DNA of 60,751 nt, from assembly GCF_006517625.1 (NCBI RefSeq), contig NZ_VHQI01000017.1:1-60751 (forward strand). Reading direction: 5' to 3'. How positions within the stretch are numbered: the stretch's first letter is position 1; every line of letters begins with the position of its first letter. The notes under the pieces are model-generated. The model did not search any database. It had not been told where the DNA came from and worked only from the letters and a program-made list of their open reading frames with translations. This stretch comes from Mixta tenebrionis. Lineage in GTDB: Bacteria > Pseudomonadota > Gammaproteobacteria > Enterobacterales > Enterobacteriaceae. Positions 24,977 to 33,689 of the stretch are shown here, one piece after another. A program made the position numbers and the translations under genes.

Positions 24977-26928
24977 TGCCGGAAATCGGGCATTTTCTGC
25001 TCTGCCTGGCGCTGGCCGTATCGCTGCTGTTAAGCGTTTATCCGCTGTGGGGCGTATCGCGCCAGGATAGCCGCCTGATCGGGCTGGCGCGTCCGCTTGC
25101 CGTTGGGCTGTTTCTCTGCGTGGCGGGCAGTTTTATGCTGCTGGCGCACGCCTTTATCGTTAATGATTTTACCGTCGCCTACGTGGCGAATAACTCCAAC
25201 AGCCAGCTGCCGCTCGGCTACCGCATCGCCGCCACCTGGGGGGCGCATGAAGGTTCGCTGCTGCTGTGGCTGCTGATGCTCAGCGGCTGGACGCTGGCGG
25301 TAGCGATCTTTAGCCGCGCGATGCCGCAGGATGCCATTGCGCGCGTGCTGGCGGTGATGGGGATGATCAGCTTCGGCTTTCTGCTGTTTATCATTTTTAC
25401 CTCTAATCCCTTTGCCCGCACGCTGCCCGATTTTCCCATCGACGGGCGCGATCTGAATCCAATGCTGCAGGATATCGGGCTGATTTTTCACCCGCCGCTG
25501 CTCTATATGGGCTATGTCGGTTTCTCTGTCGCCTTTGCCTTTGCCATCGCCTCGCTGATGGCCGGGCGCCTTGATACCGCCTGGGCGCGCTGGTCGCGTC
25601 CGTGGACCATTGCCGCCTGGCTGTTTCTGACTATCGGTATCGTGCTGGGCTCGGCCTGGGCCTATTACGAGCTTGGCTGGGGCGGCTGGTGGTTCTGGGA
25701 CCCGGTGGAAAATGCCTCCTTTATGCCGTGGCTGGCGGGGACGGCGCTGATGCACTCGCTGGCGGTAACGGAGAAGCGCGGCACCTTTAAAGCCTGGACG
25801 GTGCTGCTGGCGATTACCGCTTTTTCGCTCAGCCTGCTCGGCACCTTCCTGGTGCGTTCGGGCGTGCTGGTATCGGTTCACGCCTTCGCCTCCGATCCGG
25901 CGCGCGGCATGTTTATTCTCGTTTTCCTGGTGATAGTGATCGGCAGTTCGCTGCTGCTGTATGCCCTCAAGGGGGGACGGGTGCGCAGCCGGGTGCAAAA
26001 CGCTTTCTGGTCGCGCGAATCTTTCCTGCTTGGTAATAACGTGCTGCTGATCGCCGCGATGCTGATTGTGCTGTTGGGAACGCTGCTGCCGCTGGTGCAC
26101 AAGCAGCTGGGCCTTGGCTCGATCTCTATCGGCGAACCCTTTTTCAACACCATGTTCAGCTGGCTGATGGCGCCGTTTGCGCTGATGCTGGGCGTCGGCC
26201 CGCTGGTACGCTGGCGGCGTGATGAGCCGCAAAAGCTGTGGAAACGGCTGACGCTGGCGCTGCTGGTCGCCCTGTTGCTGTCGCTGCTGCTGCCGTGGCT
26301 GATGCAGGATCGCATCGAGGCGATGACGGTGGTAGGGCTGATGATGGCGCTGTGGGTAATACTATTGACGCTGCTGGAACTGCACGAGCGCGCCACGCAC
26401 CGGCACAGCCTGCTGCGCGGCATTGCCAAACTATCGCGCAGCCACTGGGGCATGGTGCTGGGCCATCTCGGCGTGGCCGTTACGGTAATCGGTATCGCCT
26501 TCAGCCAGAACTACAGCGTGGAACGCGACGTACGTATGCAGAGCGGCGACAGCGTTGATATCCACCACTATCGCTTCCTGTTCCGCGAAGTGCGGGAGCT
26601 GCAGGGACCGAACTACAGCGGCGGCGTGGCGCTGATCGACGTGACGCGCAACGGCAAGCCGGAGGCGACGCTGCGGGCGGAGAAACGCTATTACAGCGCG
26701 GCGCGCAGCATGATGACCGAAGCGGCGATTGACGGCGGGCTGACGCGCGATCTCTATGCTGCGCTTGGCGAGGAGCTGAGCGACGGCTCCTGGGCGGTGC
26801 GGATTTATTACAAACCTTTTGTGCGCTGGATATGGTACGGCGGCCTGCTTATGGCCTGCGGCGGTCTGCTTTGCCTGCTCGATCCGCGCTATCGCAGCCG
26901 TAACAAAGCGCAACGGGAACCGGTATGA
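24973..26928 (+). CDS. ccmF: Cytochrome c heme lyase core subunit CcmF
   Basis: CcmF attaches heme to apocytochrome c with CcmH and CcmI. The 651-residue protein has many transmembrane helices and the WxWD motif [20 protein letters not shown], flanked by conserved histidines ([10 protein letters not shown] and MHSLAV). The length is normal. It starts in an ATGA overlap with ccmE and ends in another with ccmG. Confidence 0.96.
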   Translation: MMPEIGHFLLCLALAVSLLLSVYPLWGVSRQDSRLIGLARPLAVGLFLCVAGSFMLLAHAFIVNDFTVAYVANNSNSQLPLGYRIAATWGAHEGSLLLWLLMLSGWTLAVAIFSRAMPQDAIARVLAVMGMISFGFLLFIIFTSNPFARTLPDFPIDGRDLNPMLQDIGLIFHPPLLYMGYVGFSVAFAFAIASLMAGRLDTAWARWSRPWTIAAWLFLTIGIVLGSAWAYYELGWGGWWFWDPVENASFMPWLAGTALMHSLAVTEKRGTFKAWTVLLAITAFSLSLLGTFLVRSGVLVSVHAFASDPARGMFILVFLVIVIGSSLLLYALKGGRVRSRVQNAFWSRESFLLGNNVLLIAAMLIVLLGTLLPLVHKQLGLGSISIGEPFFNTMFSWLMAPFALMLGVGPLVRWRRDEPQKLWKRLTLALLVALLLSLLLPWLMQDRIEAMTVVGLMMALWVILLTLLELHERATHRHSLLRGIAKLSRSHWGMVLGHLGVAVTVIGIAFSQNYSVERDVRMQSGDSVDIHHYRFLFREVRELQGPNYSGGVALIDVTRNGKPEATLRAEKRYYSAARSMMTEAAIDGGLTRDLYAALGEELSDGSWAVRIYYKPFVRWIWYGGLLMACGGLLCLLDPRYRSRNKAQREPV

Positions 26929-27482
26929 ACAAGAAGATCCTTTTTATTCCGCTGATTCTGTTTTTACTGCTGGCTGCCGCGCTGATGTGGCAGCTGTCGC
27001 GCAACGCCGACGGCGACGATCCGACGCGGCTGGAATCGGCGCTAATCGGCAAGCCGGTGCCGCTGTTTAAGCTGGAGTCGCTGGAGTCGCCGGGCAAAAC
27101 TTTCGATCAGTCGGTGCTGGCGGACGGCAGGCCGCTGCTGCTGAACGTCTGGGCGACCTGGTGCCCCACCTGTCGCGCCGAACATCAATACCTCAACGGC
27201 CTGGCGGAGCAGGGCGTGCGCGTGGTTGGGCTGAACTACAAAGACGATCGCGCAAAAGCGATTAACTGGTTGAATACGCTGGGCAATCCCTACGCACTCA
27301 GCCTGTATGACGGCAGCGGCATGCTCGGTCTGGATCTGGGCGTGTACGGCGCGCCGGAAACCTTTCTGATCGACGGCCAGGGCACTATTCGTTATCGCCA
27401 TGCGGGCGATTTAAACGATCGCGTCTGGCAGCAGGAGCTGGCGCCGCTGTGGCAAAAATACAGCAAAGAGGCGGAGAGATGA
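26925..27482 (+). CDS. ccmG: Thiol:disulfide oxidoreductase CcmG/DsbE
   Basis: CcmG keeps the CxxCH cysteines of apocytochrome c reduced. The 185-residue product has an N-terminal membrane anchor, the thioredoxin-fold active site WATWCPTCRAEH and the cis-Pro region YGAPETFLID. The family-typical acidic environment and GLNYKDD segment are present. It overlaps ccmF and ccmH by four bases each. Confidence 0.95.
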   Translation: MNKKILFIPLILFLLLAAALMWQLSRNADGDDPTRLESALIGKPVPLFKLESLESPGKTFDQSVLADGRPLLLNVWATWCPTCRAEHQYLNGLAEQGVRVVGLNYKDDRAKAINWLNTLGNPYALSLYDGSGMLGLDLGVYGAPETFLIDGQGTIRYRHAGDLNDRVWQQELAPLWQKYSKEAER

Positions 27483-27937
27483 GAAAAATAATTCTGTTGC
27501 TGGCGGCGATGCTGGTTAGCATGAGCGCGCTGGCGACCATCGAAACCTGGCAGTTTGATTCCGCGCAGCAGGAGCAGCAATATCGCGAGCTGACCGCCTC
27601 GCTGCGCTGCCCCAAATGTCAGAACAACAGCATTGGCGATTCCAATGCGATGATCGCCGCCGATATGCGGATGAAAGTCTATCAGCTGCTGAAGCAGGGA
27701 CAGAGCGAGGAGCAGATAACGCAATATATGATAGCGCGCTACGGCGATTTCGTTACCTACCAGCCGCCGGTAAGAGCATCGACGCTGGTGCTGTGGGCCG
27801 GACCGCTGCTGTTTATTCTGGCGGGCGGGCTGGTGATTTTTTTACGCAGCCGCCGTCTGCCGGCAGAGAGCGAGCGGCTGGATGAAGCGGAGCAGCAGCG
27901 GCTGGACGCGCTGCTGAACGGCGACAGGAAACCATAA
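27479..27937 (+). CDS. ccmH: Cytochrome c maturation thioredoxin-like subunit CcmH (short form)
   Basis: CcmH interacts with the apocytochrome thiols through LRCPKCQNNSI. The 152-residue protein has a signal peptide or anchor (MRKIILLLAAMLVSMSALA) and a C-terminal transmembrane helix. I chose the ATG at 27479, in an ATGA overlap with ccmG; a start 10 codons upstream would spoil the signal peptide. In E. coli CcmH is fused to the CcmI TPR domain; here the two are separate genes, overlapping by one base. Confidence 0.94.
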   Translation: MRKIILLLAAMLVSMSALATIETWQFDSAQQEQQYRELTASLRCPKCQNNSIGDSNAMIAADMRMKVYQLLKQGQSEEQITQYMIARYGDFVTYQPPVRASTLVLWAGPLLFILAGGLVIFLRSRRLPAESERLDEAEQQRLDALLNGDRKP

Positions 27938-29154
27938 TGACGCTTTTCTGGATGGTAGTGATGGCGCTGCTGGCGGTAGCGATTGTGCTGTTGCTGGCGG
28001 CGGGCTGGCGCGGCGAGCGGCCTGTCGCCGTCGATCGCGATGCGCTGAATAAGCTTTTTTATCAGCAGCGTCTGGCGGAGCTGGAACAGGATGAGGCGCA
28101 GGGCGTTATCGCCGCGCGTCAGCCGATGGTGCAGGAGCTGCAGCAGACGCTGCTGGCGGATATTCCCGCCGATGCGACGCCCGCCACGCCCGTACGGCCG
28201 CTGAGCCGCTGGGTGCTGCTGCCGGGCGCGCTGGTGCTGGTGCTGGTCAGCCTGGGCTGTTATCTGAAAACCGGCGATCTGCCGGGGCTGGTCGGCTGGC
28301 AGCAGGTGCAGGCGGAATATCCCGCGCTGCGCGCGCGTCTGCTGGATGCGCAGGCGAAGCCGATGTCGGTAGAGGAGCTGGCGCGTCTGGGGCTGGGTCT
28401 GCGTACCGCGCTGCAGCAGAATAAGGATAGCGTGCATGACTGGCTGATTCTGGGGCGCATCGGCATGGTGTTGAACAATCGCAATACCGCCGTGCAGGCA
28501 TTTCAGCGTGCGTTACAGCTGGCGCCAAATAATGAAGAGATCAGGCTCAGCTATGCGGATGTGCTGACCCGCTCCAGCGATCCGCAGGATAACCGCGAAG
28601 CGCAGGCGATGCTTAACGCAATGTTAAAGCAGAATCCCGATAATGTGCGCATACTTAGCCTTGCGGCGTTTAACGCTTTCGAGCAGCAGCAGTACCAGCG
28701 CGCCATCGGCGCATGGCAATCGATGCTGCTGCTGTTGCCCGCAGGCGATACGCGCGTTGCGCAGGTGAAGCGCAATATTGAACAGGCGAAAACCGCCGCA
28801 GGGCTGCAAACCAGCCGGCTGTCGCTAACCATCACGCTGGCGCCGGAAGCAGAAAAAATGTTACCGCAGGGCGGAGTCATGTATATTTCTGTTTTCGACG
28901 GTGTTTCACCGGTTCCGGTAGCGGCCAAAAGAGTGCCGCTGAGTCATTTTCCGCTATCGCTGACGCTGGATGACAGCAACGCCATGGTGCCGGATCGTCT
29001 GCTTTCCACGCAGCATCAGGTGCTGGCGCGCGTGCGCATCGTGCGCGACGGCAGCGCTACTCCGCAAACCGGCGACTGGTTTGGCGAAAGCGCGCTAACG
29101 CCCTTCGATGGCAAGCAGCATCTGGCTGTTGAGATCGATCGGCAGCAGCCCTGA
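27937..29154 (+). CDS. ccmI: Apocytochrome c chaperone CcmI
   Basis: CcmI holds the C-terminal end of apocytochrome c for the heme ligase. The 405-residue protein has two N-terminal transmembrane helices (about 3-22 and 90-107), with a leucine-zipper-like cytoplasmic loop between them, TPR repeats (for example NRNTAVQAFQRALQLAPNNEEIRLSYADVL) and a C-terminal periplasmic beta domain. It ends the ccm operon. A 22-base segment at 28585-28606 recurs exactly in mlaA. Confidence 0.92.
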   Translation: MTLFWMVVMALLAVAIVLLLAAGWRGERPVAVDRDALNKLFYQQRLAELEQDEAQGVIAARQPMVQELQQTLLADIPADATPATPVRPLSRWVLLPGALVLVLVSLGCYLKTGDLPGLVGWQQVQAEYPALRARLLDAQAKPMSVEELARLGLGLRTALQQNKDSVHDWLILGRIGMVLNNRNTAVQAFQRALQLAPNNEEIRLSYADVLTRSSDPQDNREAQAMLNAMLKQNPDNVRILSLAAFNAFEQQQYQRAIGAWQSMLLLLPAGDTRVAQVKRNIEQAKTAAGLQTSRLSLTITLAPEAEKMLPQGGVMYISVFDGVSPVPVAAKRVPLSHFPLSLTLDDSNAMVPDRLLSTQHQVLARVRIVRDGSATPQTGDWFGESALTPFDGKQHLAVEIDRQQP

Positions 29155-29189
29155 AGCGGTAAGCACTTAATCAGTACAGGGAGAAGATT

Positions 29190-29960
29190 ATGAACTACCG
29201 CCTGACGGGATTGGCGCTGGCGAGCATACTGTTAGTCGGCTGCGCCAGTTCTCAGGATAACCGCGAAGCGCAGGGGCGTTCCGATTCGCTGGAAGGGTTT
29301 AACCGCACGATGTTCAATTTTAACTACAACGTGCTGGATCCCTATGTTTTGCGTCCGGTAGCGGTGGCGTGGCGCGACTACGTGCCCGTACCGGCGCGTA
29401 CCGGCCTCAGCAATTTCCTGGGCAATCTTGATGAGCCGGCGGCGATGGTGAACTCCTTTCTGCGCGGCGATCCCTACCGCGGCATGATTCACTTTAACCG
29501 CTTTTTCCTGAATACCGTGCTGGGCATGGGCGGCTTTATTGACGTCGCCGGGATGGCTAACGAGAAGCTGGCGCGCGAAGAGCCGCAGCGTTTCGGCGGC
29601 ACGCTGGGCGCCTGGGGCGTTGGTTACGGGCCTTACGTGGTGCTGCCCGGCTACGGCAGTTTTACGCCGCGTGAGGATGGCGGCGACTACGTAGATACGC
29701 TCTATCCGGTGCTGGGCTGGCTGAGCTGGCCGATGACCGCCGGGAAATGGATGCTGGAGGGCGTCGAGACGCGCGCGCAGCTGCTCGATTCCGATGCGAT
29801 TTTGCGCAACACCAGCGATCCCTATGCGTTTGTGCGTAACGCCTATTTCCAGCGGCACGATTTCCTGGCGAACGGCGGCAAGCTGAAGCCGATGGAGAAT
29901 CCGAACGCGCAGGCGATAGAAGGCGATCTGGACGATATCGACGCGGCTGATGCGGAGTAA
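29190..29960 (+). CDS. mlaA: Outer-membrane lipoprotein MlaA (VacJ)
   Basis: MlaA removes mislocalised phospholipids from the outer leaflet of the outer membrane and passes them to MlaC. The 256-residue product has the lipobox LVGC (Cys18) and the conserved body DSLEGFNRTMFNFNYNVLDP, PVAVAWRDYVPVPAR, NRFFLNTVLGMGGFIDVAG and YGPYVVLPGYGSFTPRE. AGGGAGAAG lies before the ATG. It follows ccmI by 35 bases, so transcripts may run through. The start of the mature part has an extra QDNREAQ compared with E. coli, encoded by the 22-base repeat shared with ccmI. Confidence 0.95.
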   Translation: MNYRLTGLALASILLVGCASSQDNREAQGRSDSLEGFNRTMFNFNYNVLDPYVLRPVAVAWRDYVPVPARTGLSNFLGNLDEPAAMVNSFLRGDPYRGMIHFNRFFLNTVLGMGGFIDVAGMANEKLAREEPQRFGGTLGAWGVGYGPYVVLPGYGSFTPREDGGDYVDTLYPVLGWLSWPMTAGKWMLEGVETRAQLLDSDAILRNTSDPYAFVRNAYFQRHDFLANGGKLKPMENPNAQAIEGDLDDIDAADAE

Positions 29961-30010
29961 GATCAGAGAGCGGGAGGTTTCCGCTTTATGGTGGCACAGA
30001 CTTAAGGCGC

Positions 30011-30114
30011 AGGGAGGCCGGGCAGAAGAGTAAAGCGTCCCGCGCCAGAGACGGCGCGGGCCGAGCGGTGAGGGATGACATGTTTTGCGTCTTTACGATC
30101 GGCCCGGCCTCCCT
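30011..30114. repeat. 104-bp structured element with 13-bp terminal inverted repeats
   Basis: The left arm at 30011-30023 and the right arm at 30102-30114 are perfect inverted copies of AGGGAGGCCGGGC. Inside, CCCGCGCC (30039-30046) and GGCGCGGG (30053-30060) form another perfect 8-bp hairpin. The element is between mlaA and the shared terminator and contains no ORF. It resembles neither ERIC nor a simple REP unit. It may be a small mobile repeat or a structured 3' UTR. Confidence 0.7.
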
Positions 30115-30140
30115 ACTCAGTCACGGTCGTTATCGGTTAA

Positions 30141-30166
30141 AAGCGGGAAATCTCCCGCTTTTTTAC
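30141..30166. terminator. Bidirectional terminator between mlaA and fadL
   Basis: AAGCGGGA (30141-30148), loop AATC and TCCCGCTT (30153-30160) form a perfect 8-bp stem with T-runs on both strands (TTTTACTTTTTT on the + side; TTTT on the - side). It separates the convergent mlaA and fadL genes. Confidence 0.88.
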
Positions 30167-30189
30167 TTTTTTGCCTTTCAGCTCTGCTA

Positions 30190-31524
30190 TCAGAAGCGAT
30201 AGTTAAAGTTGGCGCCGTACAGCCAGGCTTTACCTTCTGAATCGAATTCATACGGGGTGGGCGCGCCGTTACGTGCGGTGGCAACCGGATCTACCCCTTC
30301 GTGAACCGTCACTTTCTGCCCGTGCATATAAGAGACGCCAACGTCCAGCGAGGCATTATCGTTAAAGGCGTAGGAAGCGCCGGCGCTCAGCCACAAACGA
30401 TCCTGATCGGGAATGGAAATTGAACGCTTGTCAGCCGGAACCGGGCTGTCGTCGAAGGCGATACCGGCGCGGAATGTCCAGTTCTTATCGTAAAAATAAG
30501 TGGTGCCCAGCGCGATGCGGTAAGCATCCTTATAGCCTTCTTGCTTATAGAACAGCTCCTGACCGTTATTGCCGGTGGCCTTCAGCTCCTGGAACTGGCT
30601 CCAGCTGGTATAGGCGAGGCTATAGTGCACCGCCCACTGCGGCGCGACTTTATGATAGCCTGAAACTTCCCACATCTCCGGCAGATTCAGCGTCAGCGCG
30701 CCGGGAATGGTACTGCCGCCGGTGCCGAAAGGCAGGCCGAGCGGGCCGGTAATGGCATTCAGCTGCGGCGGAATCGAACTCTTATAGTCGCCGTCGAAAT
30801 CGATTTTTACTTCAGAACGATAGGTCAGACCGAAGCGGTTATTCTCATCCACTTCATAGAGGATGCCGGCGTTCCAGCCGTAGCCCCACTCGTCGCCTTT
30901 CAGGTGCGCCACCTGCGTATCGGCACGGGCCGGAATGCCGGTCGCTGCGGTAACCAGGCCGCTATATTCGCCCAGATAGCGCTCAATCTTCGCCCTGGCA
31001 TAAACGGCATCAAAGCCCACGCCGAAGCTGAAATGCTGATTCATACGCCAGGCGGTACTTAAATTCAGGTTAGTGGTCAGCAGATCGGTTTTGCCGCCGT
31101 AGGCGCCGCCGGCGTAGTCATTATTAAACTCGGTAGCCAGACCGTAATTGGTAGTGGCGGATGCGCCTACCCACCAGCGATCGTTAATCGGATGCACATA
31201 ATGAATATTCGGCACCCACTCCGTAGGCGCGATATTTTCCGCCTTCAGGCTGTTGCCGGAGGCGGTGTCGCCATCGATATTTACATCAGGATCGATAAAT
31301 ACCGCACCGATAGAAAACATCGGGCGATCCATTAATGCCATGGTAGCCGGGTTGCGGCTGGCGGATGCCGCCGTATCGCCGATTGCGCCTTCGCCAGAAT
31401 AGGCGCGTCCTAAACCAACCGAGGAAAATTCATTGAGCTGAAAGCCCGCTGCGTAAAGATTGCCGGAAGCTAGCGCCACTGCAGCCGCCAACGCTGTTTT
31501 TGCACACAGGTTTTTATGGTTCAT
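30190..31524 (-). CDS. fadL: Long-chain fatty acid outer-membrane transporter FadL
   Basis: FadL is a 14-strand beta-barrel that takes up long-chain fatty acids. The preprotein has a signal peptide ([20 protein letters not shown], then GNLYA) and a mature N-terminus [20 protein letters not shown], which forms the hatch and is nearly identical to E. coli. The protein ends in F ([10 protein letters not shown]), as barrels do. I chose the ATG at 31524, with AGG 8 bases upstream, over a GTG two codons earlier that would sit on the ribosome binding site. Confidence 0.95.
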   Translation of the reverse strand: MNHKNLCAKTALAAAVALASGNLYAAGFQLNEFSSVGLGRAYSGEGAIGDTAASASRNPATMALMDRPMFSIGAVFIDPDVNIDGDTASGNSLKAENIAPTEWVPNIHYVHPINDRWWVGASATTNYGLATEFNNDYAGGAYGGKTDLLTTNLNLSTAWRMNQHFSFGVGFDAVYARAKIERYLGEYSGLVTAATGIPARADTQVAHLKGDEWGYGWNAGILYEVDENNRFGLTYRSEVKIDFDGDYKSSIPPQLNAITGPLGLPFGTGGSTIPGALTLNLPEMWEVSGYHKVAPQWAVHYSLAYTSWSQFQELKATGNNGQELFYKQEGYKDAYRIALGTTYFYDKNWTFRAGIAFDDSPVPADKRSISIPDQDRLWLSAGASYAFNDNASLDVGVSYMHGQKVTVHEGVDPVATARNGAPTPYEFDSEGKAWLYGANFNYRF

Positions 31525-31530
31525 GACCAC

Positions 31531-31871
31531 AACCTCATTATGTGATTTTTATAAATTCTGTTACACGACGTAACAAGGGACCGGGGATTGTAGGGGCTGA
31601 AATACGACGCACAAATCAGACCAGTGCGCACAGTATAGGTCTGACCTGCATGTATGTTGCAATATTGTTTTTAAAATATTTCAAATGTGATCGATGAAAT
31701 AAGATCCACGTAACAAAAACGCGCGCAATTTCGCCGTCGCCGCGCCTTATTTCTGCGCCAGATCAATAATATCAGTGATAACGCTCACACTATTTAGTGA
31801 TGAATGAATGAACGGCGTAAAATGGCGAACAGTTTATTCATGCCGTTGAAAGCGAATAGTGGGAGATAATA
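31531..31871. other. Divergent promoter region fadL / yfcZ
   Basis: These 341 bases separate two divergent genes. The fadL-proximal part holds two FadR-like boxes (listed separately). The yfcZ-proximal half is AT-rich near 31660-31710 and should carry the yfcZ promoter, with GGGAG before its ATG. No ORF of interest is present. Confidence 0.65.
31610..31649 (-). promoter_or_regulatory. Two FadR-like operator sites upstream of fadL
   Basis: Read toward fadL, the first box is GCAGGTCAGACCTATAC (31633-31649) and the second is CACTGGTCTGATTTGTG (31610-31626). Both resemble the FadR consensus TGGTnnGACC, and their order and spacing recall the two FadR sites of E. coli fadL. FadR represses fadL in the absence of long-chain acyl-CoA. 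The match is by eye from memory. Confidence 0.65.
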
Positions 31872-32168
31872 ATGAGTGATGCTCTGAATAAATGTAGCGC
31901 CAATGAAACGGCGGCCTGCTGCTGTGTGGATGTGGGCACCGTAATGGATAACAGCGACTGCACCGCTTCCTGGTCGCGGCTGTTTGACGACCGTCAGCAG
32001 GCGGAAGCGATGCTGGCGACGCTGACCGAAAAAGCGCGCGGCGTTGAATCTGAACCCTGCGAAATTAACGCGCGTTTTACTGACCAGCCGGAAGGCGTTC
32101 TTCTCGACGTCGATTTTACCTTCAGCTGCCAGGCTGAAACGCTGATTTTCCAGCTGGGCCTGCGTTAA
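31872..32168 (+). CDS. yfcZ: YfcZ/YiiS-family small protein
   Basis: The 98-residue protein matches E. coli YfcZ through most of its length: KCSANETAACCCVDVGTVMD, NSDCTASWSRLF, LTEKARGVESEPCEI and the end AETLIFQLGLR. The Cys-Cys-Cys cluster at residues 16-18 is conserved. It is a small cytoplasmic protein of unknown function that sits between fadL and fadIJ in enteric bacteria. Confidence 0.92.
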   Translation: MSDALNKCSANETAACCCVDVGTVMDNSDCTASWSRLFDDRQQAEAMLATLTEKARGVESEPCEINARFTDQPEGVLLDVDFTFSCQAETLIFQLGLR

Positions 32169-32313
32169 GCTTCCTGCGGCGGCGTCCTGTACCACGGCGC
32201 CGTCTGTTCCGCCCGCCTGCTTCATTTTCCGCTAATTTTTCCTGCCGATGGCAACTGTGTTGCTGCTCTCATTTTCTGCGCGCGCCGCTGGCGGCTTGTT
32301 ACAAACTGGTTAA

Positions 32314-32330
32314 CACTGGTCGGATCTGAC
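32314..32330 (+). promoter_or_regulatory. FadR-like site upstream of fadI
   Basis: CACTGGTCGGATCTGAC (32314-32330) lies about 45 bases before the fadI start and resembles the FadR half-sites TGGTnnGA/TCnnACC. E. coli fadIJ is FadR-repressed, so a site is expected here. The right half is imperfect. Confidence 0.45.
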
Positions 32331-32374
32331 CTCTTTGGCAATGATGCTGCGGTCGTGGTTAACAGGTGGAAATA

Positions 32375-33685
32375 ATGAGCAGAGCGCTTCCTTTGCTGAC
32401 GCGTCAGGGCGATCGCATCGCCATTACCCACGGGCTTCGCACGCCTTTCGCCCGTCAGGCCACGGCGCTGCATGGTATTCCGGCTATCGAGCTGGGGCGT
32501 ATGGTGGTCAGCGAGCTGATGGCGCGCAGTGAAATACCAGCAGAGATTATCGAGCAGCTGGTCTTTGGCCAGGTCATTCAAATGCCGGAAGCGCCCAATA
32601 TCGCCCGTGAAATCGTTCTTAGCAGCGGGCTGAATATCAGCACCGACGCTTACAGCGTCAGCCGCGCCTGCGCCACCAGTTTTCAGGCGGTCGCTAACCT
32701 GGCGGAAAGTATGCTGGCTGGCAATGTCAGCGCCGGCATCGCCGGCGGCGCGGATTCCTCTTCAGTACTGCCGATCGGCGTCAGCAAAAAGCTGAGCCGA
32801 ACGCTGGTCGATCTCAGCAAAACGCGTACCCTGGGTAAAAAACTTAAGCTCTTCAGCCGGCTGCGCCCGCGCGATCTGCTGCCGGTGCCGCCAGCGGTGG
32901 CGGAATACTCTACCGGCCTGCGCATGGGCGATACCGCCGAGCAGATGGCGAAAAGCTACGGCATCAGCCGCGAACGCCAGGATGCGCTGGCGCATCGTTC
33001 CCACCAGCGCGCGGCGCAGGCATGGCGCGAAGGGCGACTTGATGACGAGGTGATGACCGTCTGGGCGGCGCCGTGGCGTGACGCGCTGCGTCAGGATAAC
33101 AACGTGCGTGAAAACAGCGCCGTTGACGATTACGCCCGGCTGCACCCCGCCTTCGATCGGCGGCACGGCAGCGTGACGGCGGCTAACAGCACGCCGCTTA
33201 CCGACGGCGCAGCAGCGGTGGTGCTGATGACGGAAAGCCGCGCGCGCGCGCTGGAGATTACGCCGCTCGGCTACCTGCGCAGCTACGCTTTTACCGCTAC
33301 CGATGTCTGGCAGGATATGCTGCTGGGGCCGGCCTACGCTTCGCCGCTGGCGCTGGATCGCGCCGGCGTCACGCTAAACGATCTAACCCTGATTGATATG
33401 CACGAAGCCTTTGCCGCGCAGACGCTGGCTAATCTGCAGCTGTTTAACGATGCGCGCTTCGCCCGTGAGCAGCTCAACCGCGAGCGGGCGCTGGGCGAGG
33501 TGGATGAGGAGAAATTCAACGTGCTGGGCGGTTCTATCGCTTACGGTCACCCCTTTGCCGCCACCGGCGCGCGTATGATCACTCAAACGCTGAACGAACT
33601 GCGCCGGCGCGGCGGCGGGCTGGGGCTGGTTACCGCCTGCGCGGCGGGCGGTCTGGGCGCGGCGATGGTACTGGAGGTTGAATAA
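32375..33685 (+). CDS. fadI: 3-ketoacyl-CoA thiolase FadI (beta subunit of the second beta-oxidation complex)
   Basis: FadI cleaves 3-ketoacyl-CoA to acetyl-CoA and a shortened acyl-CoA, with FadJ. The 436-residue protein has the active-site cysteine in [33 protein letters not shown], the MHEAFAAQ His, [16 protein letters not shown] and the second Cys in [14 protein letters not shown] chose the ATG at 32375 with AGGTGG upstream, which gives exactly the E. coli length; a start three codons earlier has no support. Confidence 0.95.
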   Translation: MSRALPLLTRQGDRIAITHGLRTPFARQATALHGIPAIELGRMVVSELMARSEIPAEIIEQLVFGQVIQMPEAPNIAREIVLSSGLNISTDAYSVSRACATSFQAVANLAESMLAGNVSAGIAGGADSSSVLPIGVSKKLSRTLVDLSKTRTLGKKLKLFSRLRPRDLLPVPPAVAEYSTGLRMGDTAEQMAKSYGISRERQDALAHRSHQRAAQAWREGRLDDEVMTVWAAPWRDALRQDNNVRENSAVDDYARLHPAFDRRHGSVTAANSTPLTDGAAAVVLMTESRARALEITPLGYLRSYAFTATDVWQDMLLGPAYASPLALDRAGVTLNDLTLIDMHEAFAAQTLANLQLFNDARFAREQLNRERALGEVDEEKFNVLGGSIAYGHPFAATGARMITQTLNELRRRGGGLGLVTACAAGGLGAAMVLEVE

Positions 33686-33689
33686 CACT

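Noticed and set aside
25030-26232. 400-codon open frame on the minus strand
   Set aside because: It is antisense to ccmF, rich in Arg, Gln and His, and has no ribosome binding site. Long antisense frames are expected opposite GC-rich genes.
30011-30114. ERIC or REP element
   Set aside because: The core sequences of these repeats as I know them are not present; the inverted ends and inner hairpin are different. Listed as an unnamed element.
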